NCBI RefSeq assembly: GCF_902806685.2
Contig: NC_048554.1
Location: forward strand, 3,720,001-3,784,000
Reading direction: 5' to 3'
Source: Maniola hyperantus
Lineage: Eukaryota > Arthropoda > Insecta > Lepidoptera > Nymphalidae
Length of the DNA stretch: 64,000 nt
Position numbers and translations under genes: made by a program. Below are positions 1-11,200 of this stretch, one piece after another. Numbering within the stretch: the stretch's first letter is position 1; each line of letters starts with the position of its first letter. The notes under the pieces were generated by a model. It was not told the origin of the DNA, did no database searches, and saw nothing but the letters and a program-made list of their open reading frames with translations.

Positions 1-195
1 CTGAAATTTGGCATGCAGATAGCTATTATGACCACGCACAACAGACGGAAACGTTTAAGTGCGGAAACCAGGCCAGAGAGAGAAGCTATTATGACGTAGG
101 CATCCGCTAAGAAAGGGTTTTTGAAAATTCAATCCCGAGGGGGTAAAATAGAGGTTTGAAATTTGTGTAGTCCACGCGGACGAAGTCGCGGGAAT
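1..195 (+). mobile_element. Helitron-like repeat remnant (family H2) with a 51-bp insert
   Basis: A fragment of a repeat that recurs at 1270-1400, 5605-5818, 18950-19146 and 50605-50820. It carries the family's bases on the model of 'gcatgcagatagctattatg' and ends in the 'cgcggacgaagtcgcgg' stretch. The 12-mer AGCTATTATGAC occurs at 21-32 and again at 84-95, and the 51 bp between them match the (GAA)-tailed retroelement at 3800-3923. This is a short truncated insertion with a 12-bp target duplication. The rest of 1-6662 shows no exon I can support. Confidence 0.7.
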
Positions 196-240
196 TATCT
201 AATCAAATATATGATTCATACTAGTCTCCTTTTTTTAAAT

Positions 241-384
241 GAAAATCCGTACCAATATTATAAATGTCTGTCTGGCTGCTAGCCTTTCATGGTCCCTCCG
301 TTCAACTGATTTTGACGAAATTTCCTACAGAGATAGCTTGCATCACGGGGAAGGACATAGGCTACTTATTATCCCGTAAAATCA
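241..384 (+). mobile_element. Helitron-like repeat fragment (family H1)
   Basis: Partial copy of the commonest repeat of the window. It has the 'tattataaatg' start, the block 'gatagcttgcatc' and the 'ggacataggctac' block. The 3' end with CTAGT is missing. Confidence 0.65.
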
Positions 385-927
385 AAAAGTTCTGAATTTC
401 CGCGCTTCAGCCAGCTAGGCTGATCCGTTGCGCAAAAAATGAACCAGGCCTTCTCTTCTTATACAGTTCTAGCAGTACTAAGATCGCCTTTACTAAAAAT
501 TCAAAAGGGTATACCCTTATAATACAACTTTTGGATGATGGTTCAAATCCAATTTACCTAAAGAGCCTCTTTGAATACGTAGATGGTCTAGATAAGTGGC
601 GACCTTGCCCAATGTCAGAGCGTACGAAGCTATAATTCAAGGCCCCGCTATTATTAGGCATGTTTTCTTTGAATGGCGATAGTGTGCATGCCTATAATTA
701 TGGCGCATTAACTTAATATAAAATATTCCATCGAAAATTCAGAATTATATTGCCTCTGCGAAGTTGTTTGCAACAATGCATTCGCCTCGTACTATCATAT
801 CGTTAAAACTTTTATAGCTCGAGTTAAGAGCACTATATTTTATCTTTGAATGGGACCACTCGTATGGGTATAGTATAGTATATGGGTATAGTTGAAGACC
901 TGGAGAGTGACAAAGAATATTAGAAAG

Positions 928-1046
928 AGCGGTTTCGTAGAGCGTCTGTAGTTGAGACCGACAAAACATGACATACATACGAGTGACATGACAGAGGCAA
1001 CGCTCTACGAAGCCGAAATCTCTTTCTAAAGTACTGCCGGGTACTA
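928..1046. repeat. Fold-back repeat related to the TIR element at 2640-2822
   Basis: The left part reads 'gtttcgtagagcg' and the right part is its inverse, 'cgctctacgaagc'. The motifs 'gagaccgacaaaac' and 'atctctttctaaag' are shared with 2640-2822 and with the fragment at 33690-33750. The open frame across it on the minus strand is only repeat sequence. Confidence 0.55.
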
Positions 1047-1269
1047 TGTCATTTTGTCCTATATTTATTTTAAACGTTGTGTTTTCAACAAATGAGCTAA
1101 AAATAATTCTCCATCCTGTTTGAAGCGTTATCAACCTTATCGAATCTTTATTTAGCGCCGTCAAAACACATGAATCATGGAAACTAACACCAGCTAAGGT
1201 TTCAGCGACTAATTTGTTTACCAGTTCACTTGATTGATTGACGTACTATGTTTACGTTGTTTACACTTA

Positions 1270-1400
1270 TATTATACTAGCTTACGCCCGCGACTTCGTG
1301 AAACTCCTATTTTACCCCCTTAGGGGTTGAATTTTTAAAAATCCTTTCTTAGCGGATGCCTACGTCATAATAGCTATTTGCATGCCCAGCGTCTAGTAAT
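1270..1400 (-). mobile_element. Helitron-like repeat fragment (H2)
   Basis: Reverse-complement copy beginning 'actagcttacgcccgcgac' and running to 'agctatttgcatgc'. The CTAGT terminus read on the minus strand is present. Confidence 0.65.
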
Positions 1401-1469
1401 TTGAGCTGTGCGTTGATAGATCAGTCAGTCATCTTTTCCTTTTATATATTTAGATATGTATATTGTATA

Positions 1470-1613
1470 CGACAGGTCTAGATGGCAATCGGGTTATGAG
1501 GCGGGGGATGCCTCGCACACCCGCACGTCACCCTCATCGCCCGCACCGGGTTAGCGCGGGGGCTGTGCAGATGTGCGGGGCGTTCCCTAACAGATTGCCA
1601 TCTCGACCTGTCG
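1470..1613. mobile_element. GC-rich MITE with terminal inverted repeats
   Basis: 144-bp element with inverted ends that read CGACAGGTC(T/G)AGATGGCAATC from both sides. It is much more GC-rich than its surroundings and has no coding potential. The superfamily is not clear and I see no convincing target duplication. Confidence 0.65.
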
Positions 1614-1821
1614 CGGACTAGATTCGAGTTACTTTTTGCGTTGTCTATAGGTACGACACTATTTTCCAGAATATTTTGCTTCGGTATTAATATTCGAAAC
1701 ACCACGTTGTGGCATTTGTGGGCTTTTTATTAGGTGTGAGAGTGTAATGCGTTTATTTCGGTATTTCAGAGGTATTTCGGTATTTCATGTTTTTTAGCTT
1801 ATTTCGTGGTTTAACGACATA

Positions 1822-2051
1822 TTTTAATGTATATAACGGGTACATACCACGATTAATTTTTGTTTTTATTTGTCGATATTTCAACCCAATTGCACGGGTC
1901 GTGGTCACGACGGGACTGCGGTGCTGCGAGAGATGAAATTCGAGCTGTCAAGGGCAGTAGCGAACTACCCTCTTTCTTGTTCTTCTCGCTGGAACTTCAC
2001 AAAAACAAAACAAAAATTTATCGTGGTATGTACCCATTATATACATTAAAA
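1822..2051. mobile_element. Fold-back MITE of about 230 bp
   Basis: The ends at 1822-1862 and 2011-2051 are inverted copies of each other, about 40 bp with a few differences ('ttttaatgtatataacggg' against its complement 'cattatatacattaaaa'). The centre contains 'gtcgtggtcacgacgggac', itself partly palindromic. The small open frames here are non-coding by-products. Confidence 0.7.
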
Positions 2052-2639
2052 TATTTAATGTTTTGTACGTATAAAGCACACCAAAAATCTGCACTGAGCA
2101 AGAAAAAAAAATCGCAGTCAGTGGAGACTGCCGACAAAAGTAAAAAGTTAAAACTATTAAAAAGTTTTTTTTTTCATTTTTCAAATAAATAGTAGCATTA
2201 AAAGTTAAAATTTCATAATTTTTAAAATTAAACTTATCAGTTTAGTTTTTAGATCTATTGGCACTCGGAGCACACCGGTAAATTAGCATGTCGGTGACGC
2301 GGTCTGAACTTTTTCCCGTCTTATTCTATCTATGATCCCATCCCAAAATCGTGTTTTTTTTTAAATGAAAATATTACAATAAAACTTAAAGCTAGCCTCA
2401 TCTAATTACTATATAAATCATAACCGCGTGGAATGGTGCCAAGAATACTGGCTGCATTTCCGCGCTGGACAGCCAGGCTGATACGTTGCGCAAAAATCGT
2501 GTTTTGTGTGCAAAAAGGTATTTCTATCTATCTATCTATCGGCTACGCACCTAAATAAGTTTAAATTCTAAAAAAGCTATAGAAGAAATAAATTAACTTC
2601 CACAAGGCATATTATGTGCTGCACTAACTACCTATGTAC

Positions 2640-2822
2640 AGTACGCGGCAAAAAATAATTTACATCGGCCTTTAGAATGACATTTCGGCTTTGTGGAGCG
2701 TTTATCACTGTCACTGATACCTATATGACGTTTTGTCGGTCTCAACGACAGAGACAATGCTCTACAAATCCGCTATCTCCTTCTAAAGGTCGATGTACAT
2801 TATTTTCTGCCGCGTAGGTACT
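2640..2822. mobile_element. TIR MITE of about 180 bp
   Basis: The ends are inverted repeats: 'cgcggcaaaaaataatttac' on the left and 'tgtacattattttctgccgcg' on the right, each next to a 'cctttagaa' block. It resembles 928-1046 and 33690-33750. Confidence 0.65.
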
Positions 2823-2835
2823 GTAATGATAAGTA

Positions 2836-3150
2836 AGCTGTGATAGCCTAGTGGTTAGGACGTCCGGCTTCTAATCGGAGGTCGGGGGTTCGATCCCGGG
2901 CACGCACTTCTAACTTTTCGGAGCTATGTGCGTTTTAATTAATTAAAATATCACTTGCTTTAACGGTGAAGGAAAACATCGTGAGGAAACCTGCATGCCT
3001 GAGAGTTCTCCATTATGTTCTCAAAGGTGTGTGAAGTCTACCAATCCGCACATGGCCAGCGTGGTTGACTATGGCCAAAACCCTTCTCACTCTGAAAGGA
3101 GATCCGTGCTCTGTAGTGAGCCGGTGATGGGTTGATCAAGATGATGACTG
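2836..3150 (+). mobile_element. tRNA-derived SINE, family S1, copy 1
   Basis: Begins with a tRNA-like head: an A-box-like 'tgatagcctagtggttagg' and a B box 'gggttcgatcccgggc'. A conserved body ('cggtgaaggaaaacatcgtg', 'gagttctccattatgttctc') follows, ending in 'ttgatcaagatgatgac'. Other copies are at 16550, 40471 and 62301 on the plus strand, and at 30930, 46445 and 62795 on the minus strand. It is a pol III retroelement, not a working tRNA gene. Confidence 0.85.
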
Positions 3151-3799
3151 TAATAATTGTATGTAGTCAATCGTAAATAGTACCTAGCGTTGAGGAAAAA
3201 CAACACACTTGAATTTTTAATCATTGAACTTAATTAAGGCGAACGAACCTATAGGAGGCTGCAGAGGTCGTTTATTATCTCGTGTGTTAGGTACAATATT
3301 TCCTAACAGCCCCATCTGTACGACACTAATACGGCGTTTCGTGAACAATATAATTATTTTCTTTGGGTGTATTGATCCTTAGCAGAAGGATTTAGAAAGT
3401 GGAGCCATCCAGATTTTTGATGTAAATTTTGTAGGGGGAGAGCCGTCAGCCTGGCCTTGATAAGTTCTCCTATTCAGGCTCTACCATATAGTTAGAATTA
3501 CTATAGAATTACTGGGCTCTAATCAACATATTTTGTCTTTAAAGAGGTAGATTTGGGTGACTGCACTCACAAAAAAAATCGGCAAAAGTTTATAAAAATA
3601 GATAAGATTCACAAATACACTATATTTTAAAATAGTTACATACTATGATAGCCACTATCGTAAGCCGCGTTCTGTAAGAATTTTTAAAAATTCCTACTAC
3701 GGAATTACGTCCAATAGTAACGGCGGTTACGTACTCATCCGATCCGAGTCCGTGAAAATACGTTCCTTTTTACTTTGTATAGTAGCTTATGACATAATA

Positions 3800-3923
3800 A
3801 TATGTCGAGCTTGGATGGCTGGAGTGAAGACTTCAGCGGGAAGGGGCAATGCACGCACAACAGACGGAAACGTTTAAGTGTGGAAACCATCCCAGAGCGA
3901 AGAAGAAGAAGACATATATGTCG
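3800..3923 (+). mobile_element. (GAA)n-tailed retroelement, short copy
   Basis: The body includes 'gaagacttcagcgggaagg' and 'cacgcacaacagacggaaac', then 'cccagagcgaagaagaagaag'. ATATGTCG occurs on both sides (about 3800-3807 and 3916-3923), a possible 8-bp target duplication. The family recurs as a 51-bp piece at 33-83 and in reverse orientation at 21525-21763. Confidence 0.65.
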
Positions 3924-4279
3924 TAGATATTTTTTATATCCGTATTTTCACGGATTCGGATCGTATGAGTGCGTAATCGCTGTAATTCGCAATATCCATG
4001 GAACAATTTCTTGGCAACTTCTAAAAATAATTCGTCGCATTGTCTTTTCGCCGTCGCAACTTAAAACGATTCGTTACAAGGCTACCTGTCCCAGTTTACA
4101 TAATATTATTGATTTTTCAAAACGCTAAAGTAGCTAGTAGGTACATTAATTATTGAAACCATTGAGTCTCTACACATAAAAGAAATGTAAACAACTTCAA
4201 GGTTGAATTCTAGACTAAGTTCAAGGTTGCTACATATCCAGCCAAGTGTATGGCGTAGTACGAGTATCTTTAACAACTA

Positions 4280-4622
4280 GTTTAACAACGACCTTCCTGG
4301 CGCAGTGGTAAGGGCTTTGGACTTGTTAGTAAGCGGTCCCGGGTTCGATTCCCGGCAGGTGTTTGGTATTTAATAATTTCCAAATTTCTGGTCTGGACTG
4401 GTGGGCTTCGGCCGTATTACCACCCTACCGGCAAAGCTGTGCCGCCAAGCGATTTAGCGTTCCTATACGATGCCGTGTAGAAACCAAAGGGGTATGTATG
4501 GGTTTAATAAAAACTGCTATACCCCTTCCGGGTTAGCCCGCATCCATCTTAGATTGCATTATCACTTACCATCAAGTGAGATTGCAGTCAAGGGCTAACT
4601 TGTATCTGAATAATTAAAAAAA
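4280..4622 (+). mobile_element. tRNA-derived SINE, family S2
   Basis: The head has an A-box-like 'ctggcgcagtggtaagggc' and a B box 'cgggttcgattcccggc'. The body has 'ttaccaccctaccggcaaag' and 'ttgcattatcacttaccatc', and it ends in an A-rich tail. The same 3' body is at 22085-22290, and a short tail is at 33350-33436. Confidence 0.8.
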
Positions 4623-4917
4623 AGATTGCATCATTTTAACAATAATTGCTGATGCCAAATGCGGAGCTGTTTAGAAATTGTTATGAAACTGAATATAAAA
4701 GATATCGAAACCGTTATGAAATGGAATCAAATTGGAAAATTCCTATTTTCCACACCTACAACAACAATCATTATTTTGACTGTTTAAGTTTGGCTCCTTG
4801 GCACTTATTATAGATAACAAGATAATATATTATGTTCTTATATTACATTTTATTTTGCTCTGAATCCATGTATTTACCAGTGAACGACAAGATATTCTAC
4901 ATAGTTAGGTAATTCAT

Positions 4918-5118
4918 ACTAATATTATAAATGCGAAAGTGTGTCTGTCTGTCTGTCTGCTAGCCTTTCACGGCCCATTCGTTCAACCGATTTTGATGAA
5001 ATTTGGTACAGAGATAGCTTGCATCCCGGGGAAGGACATAGGCTACTTTTATCCCGGGAAATCAAAGAGTTCCCAGGGGATTTTTCCACGCGGACGAAGT
5101 CGCGGGCATCATCTAGTT
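4918..5118 (+). mobile_element. Helitron-like repeat (H1), nearly complete
   Basis: Runs from 'actaatattataaatgcg' to 'gcgggcatcatctagt'. A 3' CTAGT terminus without terminal inverted repeats fits a non-autonomous Helitron-like element. That assignment rests on the termini alone. Confidence 0.7.
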
Positions 5119-5604
5119 AGGTATATAATATGTTTGCTTATCGTAGCAAGATATTATGTAATAAGAAGTAATAAGTTACTTGTTTCACAATTAGTACCCT
5201 AGTTCTGCAGATGATTGTCTCATTCAACTACATTGTATGGTATGTACTAACGAATGTACACAAAATGATTAAGACAAAATACTGTTCATTGTTGTCTCTC
5301 GTATGTTCATTTTCCTATCCTTTGTTGTCTTTGCGGCACTTGATCACAATTGTCTTCCTGCTCTTAAATAAATGTATTGTAGTTATCGTTCATTTCATTC
5401 TTAAGTTTGATAATACAAACTAATATTAGATTCCCGAATGCTTTTAAGTATTAAATTACGATGTCAAGGACTGAGATATAATAGGTATATTCTATTTTAG
5501 GCACTCTATAATATCACAGATACCAATTAATATTGTGTCAAAAGTTAGACATTAACTTATGTATGTGAGTAATATTAAATCCCAGTATGCTTTATTTTCA
5601 ACTA

Positions 5605-5818
5605 GCTTATGCTCGCGAATTTGTCCGCGTGGAATACACAAATTTTAAACCCCTGTTTCATCCCCTTAAGGGTTGAATTTTCAAAAATCCTTTCATAGCG
5701 GATGCCTACGCTATCTGCTTGCCAAATTTCAGCCCGATCCGTCCAGTAGTTTGAGCTGTGCGTTGATAGATCCGTCAGTCAGTCAGTCAGTGACCTTTTC
5801 CTTTTATATATTATTACA
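5605..5818 (-). mobile_element. Helitron-like repeat (H2)
   Basis: Minus-strand copy running from 'actagcttatgctcgcg' to the tandem 'cagtcagtcagtcag' at its other end. The rest of 5119-6292 is AT-rich and I see nothing else in it. Confidence 0.65.
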
Positions 5819-6292
5819 ATTCCAATGCAGGACGATGTATTTAGGCCTTTTCTTACATTTTATTTGTATTGCAATCTTACGTTATGTTACTAAAAATCGT
5901 TTAAAAGTTGCGCATTGCGGAGATCGAAAGTGTTCTTAATGATAGATGACTTGTAGATAAACAAGCCAGAGCCCTGAGAACGAATCATATCATGCAAAAC
6001 CAATTGCACACATATTTTCGATATAGTAGTTTTTTTAATTTGTTTAATAAAAAATATATTTAATTGGAATACAATCCAAAAATACAAGTTTCAGGAGTGC
6101 CTTGTACATTCATATAAGCAATATTTGGATATCATTAAAAGAACTAAACCATAAACATTTTTTTTCGAGTATTGTTACTTTTAAACTAACCCCAATATTT
6201 TAGTTTGAATTGTAAATGGTCCTAATTCGGTCGTACGCAAAACTTTCAAGTATAAAACTAAATTGAGAGAACTTTCCTATCCAAATGTTATT

Positions 6293-6495
6293 ACAGTTCT
6301 TGCAAATCACGAAGGCGAGTGGCTCATGCTTGTGTTTAAGTTGTATCGGTATAAGTAACGTACACTGAATGTGTGCGTTTGCGAGCGCTTGCTCGCGACT
6401 GATTGGTCCGACATGCACGCACACTTACGCAATGCCCGTGTATCCAACGTAACCACAAGTAAAGTCCACTCGCCTTCGTGAATTGCAAGAACTGT
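6293..6495. mobile_element. TIR MITE, copy 1 of a pair
   Basis: Ends are inverted: 'acagttcttgcaaatcacg' on the left and 'cgtgaattgcaagaactgt' on the right. The inside includes 'gcttgctcgcgactgattgg' and 'gcacgcacacttacgcaatg', both shared with the copy at 53095-53285. It lies 168 bp upstream of a Rim2 exon. Confidence 0.7.
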
Positions 6496-6662
6496 AACTA
6501 ACGACTGTAATGAATTAAATCCTGAATTTTAATGGCATGCTATCTATAGATTACATAATGATGCCACCTTATTGGGGATGTTGTATGCGGCCTGTCAATT
6601 TTGTTGCGAGTTTTGCGTGCAACCGAATCAGCACCCATATATAAATTGGCCGTATAATGCAG

Positions 6663-8138
6663 GAAGGGAAATGGGGCTACAGACGTACGATGGGCGCAAT
6701 GTTCGCCTACACCAACCAGGCAGATCGAATGCTGATGTCCTACAATTACCAGGTGCAGCAGTGCGCGCGCGCCGGACACGCCAGGACTGCGGCGAGGATG
6801 AGTCTCATACATTGTCTCAGGTGAGAACTTGTCATTATCAACACTTCAACACCTTCACCTTTATATGCGCTGACAAACTATGCTCTAGTCCTGCTTCTTT
6901 TTTTAATTGACTTATTTATTTTATGTTTTTACTGTATATGTATTTAGTTTTTAACTACAATGACATGGAATTCCTTATTTTGTTTTCTGATTGATTAATG
7001 GTCCACGTTATTTGTCCCTGTGCACGGTTCTGTTTTTATCTACTTATCTAATGTATGTGTAAATCAAGTAAGTATTAGTTTCTCATTATAAAGTTTACGA
7101 TAGAGAAATCATTAAGTGATTAAGTAGTAAGTGTATTTGTCTTCGTACAAGTACATTTCGCAGTTTATGCTAATTCCCTGAAATGAAATGAAATAATTTT
7201 TATTTTGCCACATATGAGTAACAATAAATGATGGTACCTACATTCATAGATGGTCTCTTCCACATTTTGCCATTTATGTATGGCGTGCCAAATATGTGGT
7301 TAAGCTTTTGCTTCCAATAAATACAAGAAAATAAATAGAAATGACCACGACAGTAAAATGTTATAAATCGTTGCACTAGTTCATTAATCTTAGTAAATAA
7401 GGGGGTCACAACAAATTTGGCTTAGTGGTCTACTCTCTATCAGGCAGATTTTCAGCACAAAATTTAACTTTTAACAATATGCTTGAAAAAATATTCTTCT
7501 TCCGGTTTAAATAAATGTTAAATATCTACAATTCAGACACCATTCTAAAACTTCCCTTGACGAAACTTTATTCGCTTTTTATTCAAATGAAAAGCAATAA
7601 GCAATAGGGTGGCAGCAATAATCTCAATATTTGAGATGAATCGCGTAACAATGTCACCCAGGTTATCCTTATCAACGGTGTTAAGTGCTACTGATCCATT
7701 TGTTGAAATAATCGTAATCTTGACACATTGTAACTACATACTTCCACAGTTGGTCAGAGTCTTTTCTCTCTTTGTTTATTGCATTTTATTAGATTAGATC
7801 TTCTCATATTAGTACCTCCATTTTCTCCACTTCACAGGATATTTCTTTATCTCCTTAGATCGCCTTAATGTTTGATTCAGCTACTTATACTGACTTTCTA
7901 TTATATTTTGTTTGTATGTATATATTTCTATTATATTTTAGTTGTTGTGTATGTCTATTATATTGTATTTGTATTCATTTATTTATTTATTAATAATATG
8001 TATTTTATATTCTTATTATATGGTTTAGTATATTTAGCTATTGGTATTTAGGTTTATTATAACCACCTCCCATTGTCCATTTGTTCGTTTTCTCCCTAGC
8101 ATTAAGGTTGTCTGGAAGAGATCGCTATTTAGCGCTAA

Positions 8139-8213
<75 letters not shown>

Positions 8214-11200
8214 TACATACATACATATATCTATCCATACACTTACTAACCCACAAACGTTTGCTTGATATCGCTGATGAAAATATTGTTAAGGAAGAGC
8301 GGTGTCTTCTGACACAGGAGTAGTTCGCCTACTCCTAAAAGAAGGCTCCAACCTCCTACAGCTACTGTAAACTCAAGTTATTTGAAATTAATTATTTAAA
8401 TTAAATTATTTAAATTACCGCCTTTTTGTACCTATTTTTTAAGATTTCTTTTTGTAACCTGTCATTTGTGTTTTTGTGGTGCAATAAAGTATATACATAC
8501 CTACATACATACATACTTTCCTTACGACTTTTCTGTACTATGTTCTGATGTCAATTGTAATATCTGACCTTGCATTTCCAATAAACGTAAAGCACTATAT
8601 CATCAGGACAGTACTTTTTATAATATTAAGTATACTTCATCTAATATACTGTTACCAAAATTATTTTTTATATCAAAATCGACGTGTACACACATATATT
8701 TTCTATATTATAAAGTACCTTTCCTTTTGCACGTTTATGAACTGCAGTGCTAAATATAGCCAACCCGTTTCTGAATCAGTAATGTATGGAATGGTATTTG
8801 AGTTTTCTCTGCTATAAAGAGGCGTACATAATATGCGGACATTCGAGCATGCCAAATTGCAAGAATATCACAGTTCACAAACATGTATATCGCTGACTAC
8901 TAATCTAATAATTCTAGTAGGTGTGAAGTAAATAGGTAGTTCATATTCAAAACTTGTAACTGCCTTCTGCAATACAGGGTTTTCCTAGTGCAGAGGGTAG
9001 GAAACTCGTTTCTTGTGTCTAAATTCAAAATAAATTATTCTTATATTACTGTCTATATATTTCCGGAACACCTATTTTAATTAGAGTGAGAGCCAAAACA
9101 AACATTTTTAGATGTATCTAGTGTTTTAATTCGTATTTATGTGTTTCATACGGATACAGTGAATTTAAAATATTCGATGGGTAGCTAATGTGGTAGCTAA
9201 TAAATTAATTGGTCATTTTGTTAATTTTTAAATACATGTACATCAAACTTTTAATTTGTTTCGATTTTATTTAAATTTATATTTATCTGTGGTAAATCAA
9301 ATGCATAGATAAATATTCATCATATCATAAATAGTCGATGATTTTTATTGTTTCCTCTGATCATACCTATCAGGTATTTCCTGTTTTGCTATCATCAGAT
9401 AGAAAAATTAAACATCGATTTATTTTTTAATTTGTAGAGTTTTGCACATGTTTAAAAAATAGTCTGATGCTTGAATCGAGGGTCTGCTTTCAGAGTAATT
9501 ATTATATTTATCTTCGTTTGAATTGTGGGTAGTTATCTCTGTCACTCAATCATCATTTCTAACATAGCGTTTCATGTCACACTATTTTCGCATTAATGTG
9601 GAACGTGTCTTGTAAATTGACGAATTGGCACGCGGCCGTCATTGCATGTTTGGTAGCAATTATCGGATCAACAGACATCCGAGTTTAAAAAACATCCTTT
9701 TCCCGCTCGACCGACCTTTGTCATTATTACAAGTTTTTATTGAGCTTATTTATAGCTTGACGTTTCTTACATATTTCACTACTGTCCTTATTGTCCTACC
9801 CAATTTTAAAAAATTAAATCAGATATCCGGCAACGCTTCGGCAGTTCCTCTGGTGCTGCAAATGTTCATGGGCTGCGGTAATCACTTAACATCAGGTGAC
9901 CCGCCTGATCGTTTGCTCGCTATCTCTATTTTAAAAAAATATATAGGTATATCCCGGGTAATTGTATCTTTTTGCCTACTCTATATTTGGAAATGAAGGT
10001 TACTTTTCTCTCTCTGTTACCTGTTCTGTATTTATTGTATTTCCGACAGTGTAATTAGTAAATGCTCGTGAATTTTGAAAGAAAAATTAAGCTTATTTTT
10101 CTTCAGCTTCGCTAATCATGTGTCACATACTGAACCATTGTTTCACGCTAAAGTAGGGCGCCCTAGATTTGTTTTTAGATTAGGTATGTTGTAAGATTAT
10201 CCAATTATCCATCCAATAACTACTACCAAAGGGCGAGATCTATAGAGCGCACTCTGACTTAGCTTAGACTTTAGAGTTAAGACAGACTTAAAACGAGACA
10301 GAGCTACATCTTTCACATAAATCTGTCTCGTTTTAACTCAATCTTAAGTCTGAGCAATGTCAAAGTGCGCTCTACAGATATCAGCCTAAGTATAGAAATG
10401 TAAGAAGCGAGTCAATCAAGTTTTGGAAGTAGTATAAAAACTTCCATCATTAGTTTTGATACCTACTCGTATAAACTGCGAGGATTCATAGTTTTCGGCG
10501 CTTTCCATAATTCGGTATTTGGCAACTAGTCAAATCAGTAACTTTTTATCAAACGTCAAAACGCGCACTTAATATGTGAGTTACTATGAAATATTGAAAT
10601 GTGACGTCACAATCATTTGACGTGCTTTTTAGTTTAATCGATAATTAAAAATGGTTATTACACTTAAAACTAACAAATGGCGTGGATTTAACATATTTTG
10701 GAAGATTTAATAATCACTGATAAATAATTTATTTTTGACACAGGCAAATACCCAATTACGACATTTAACTTAAGTGAGAGTTTTTGAACAAGAGTTACAT
10801 TCAGTCTCAAGAGTCTTAAAATAACGCTAATCACATCTCGTATCAATTTTGCTTGTATACGCAAATACAATGTAGACAAATTAGTTGAAACCAGTAGAAG
10901 CCAAACGGTTATCATAACTTCGCTAATAGATAAGGTGTACGCCCGGGCACGAGAGGCGTGCGTGAGGAATTTGCACTCGGCGGATATTTACGCCAAATAA
11001 TTCGGTATTAGTGATGTATAGGATTATCAACGACGTATGAAGGCCAATTACTATTAACCAAACTACTTTACTGTTTATTTTCCGAGTGATTTCTGTCCTT
11101 TGTACTCTCCACTTCCCTCTACGAATATTACTACCCCTGCCCTTAACGTTTAAAACTTTAGGAGTGTCTGGCAGGGCGTTGCCACGATACTAAGTGACTG

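Noticed and set aside
745..1164. 139-codon minus-strand frame
   Set aside because: Runs through fold-back repeat sequence and shows no domain or splice-supported extension.
6540..6662. Upstream extension MMPPYWGCC... as part of the Rim2 linker exon
   Set aside because: An in-frame TAA lies before the exon; the AG at 6661-6662 is the better exon start.
8034..8323. His/Thr- or Val/Cys-rich proteins over the CA repeat
   Set aside because: Pure microsatellite translation in several frames on both strands.
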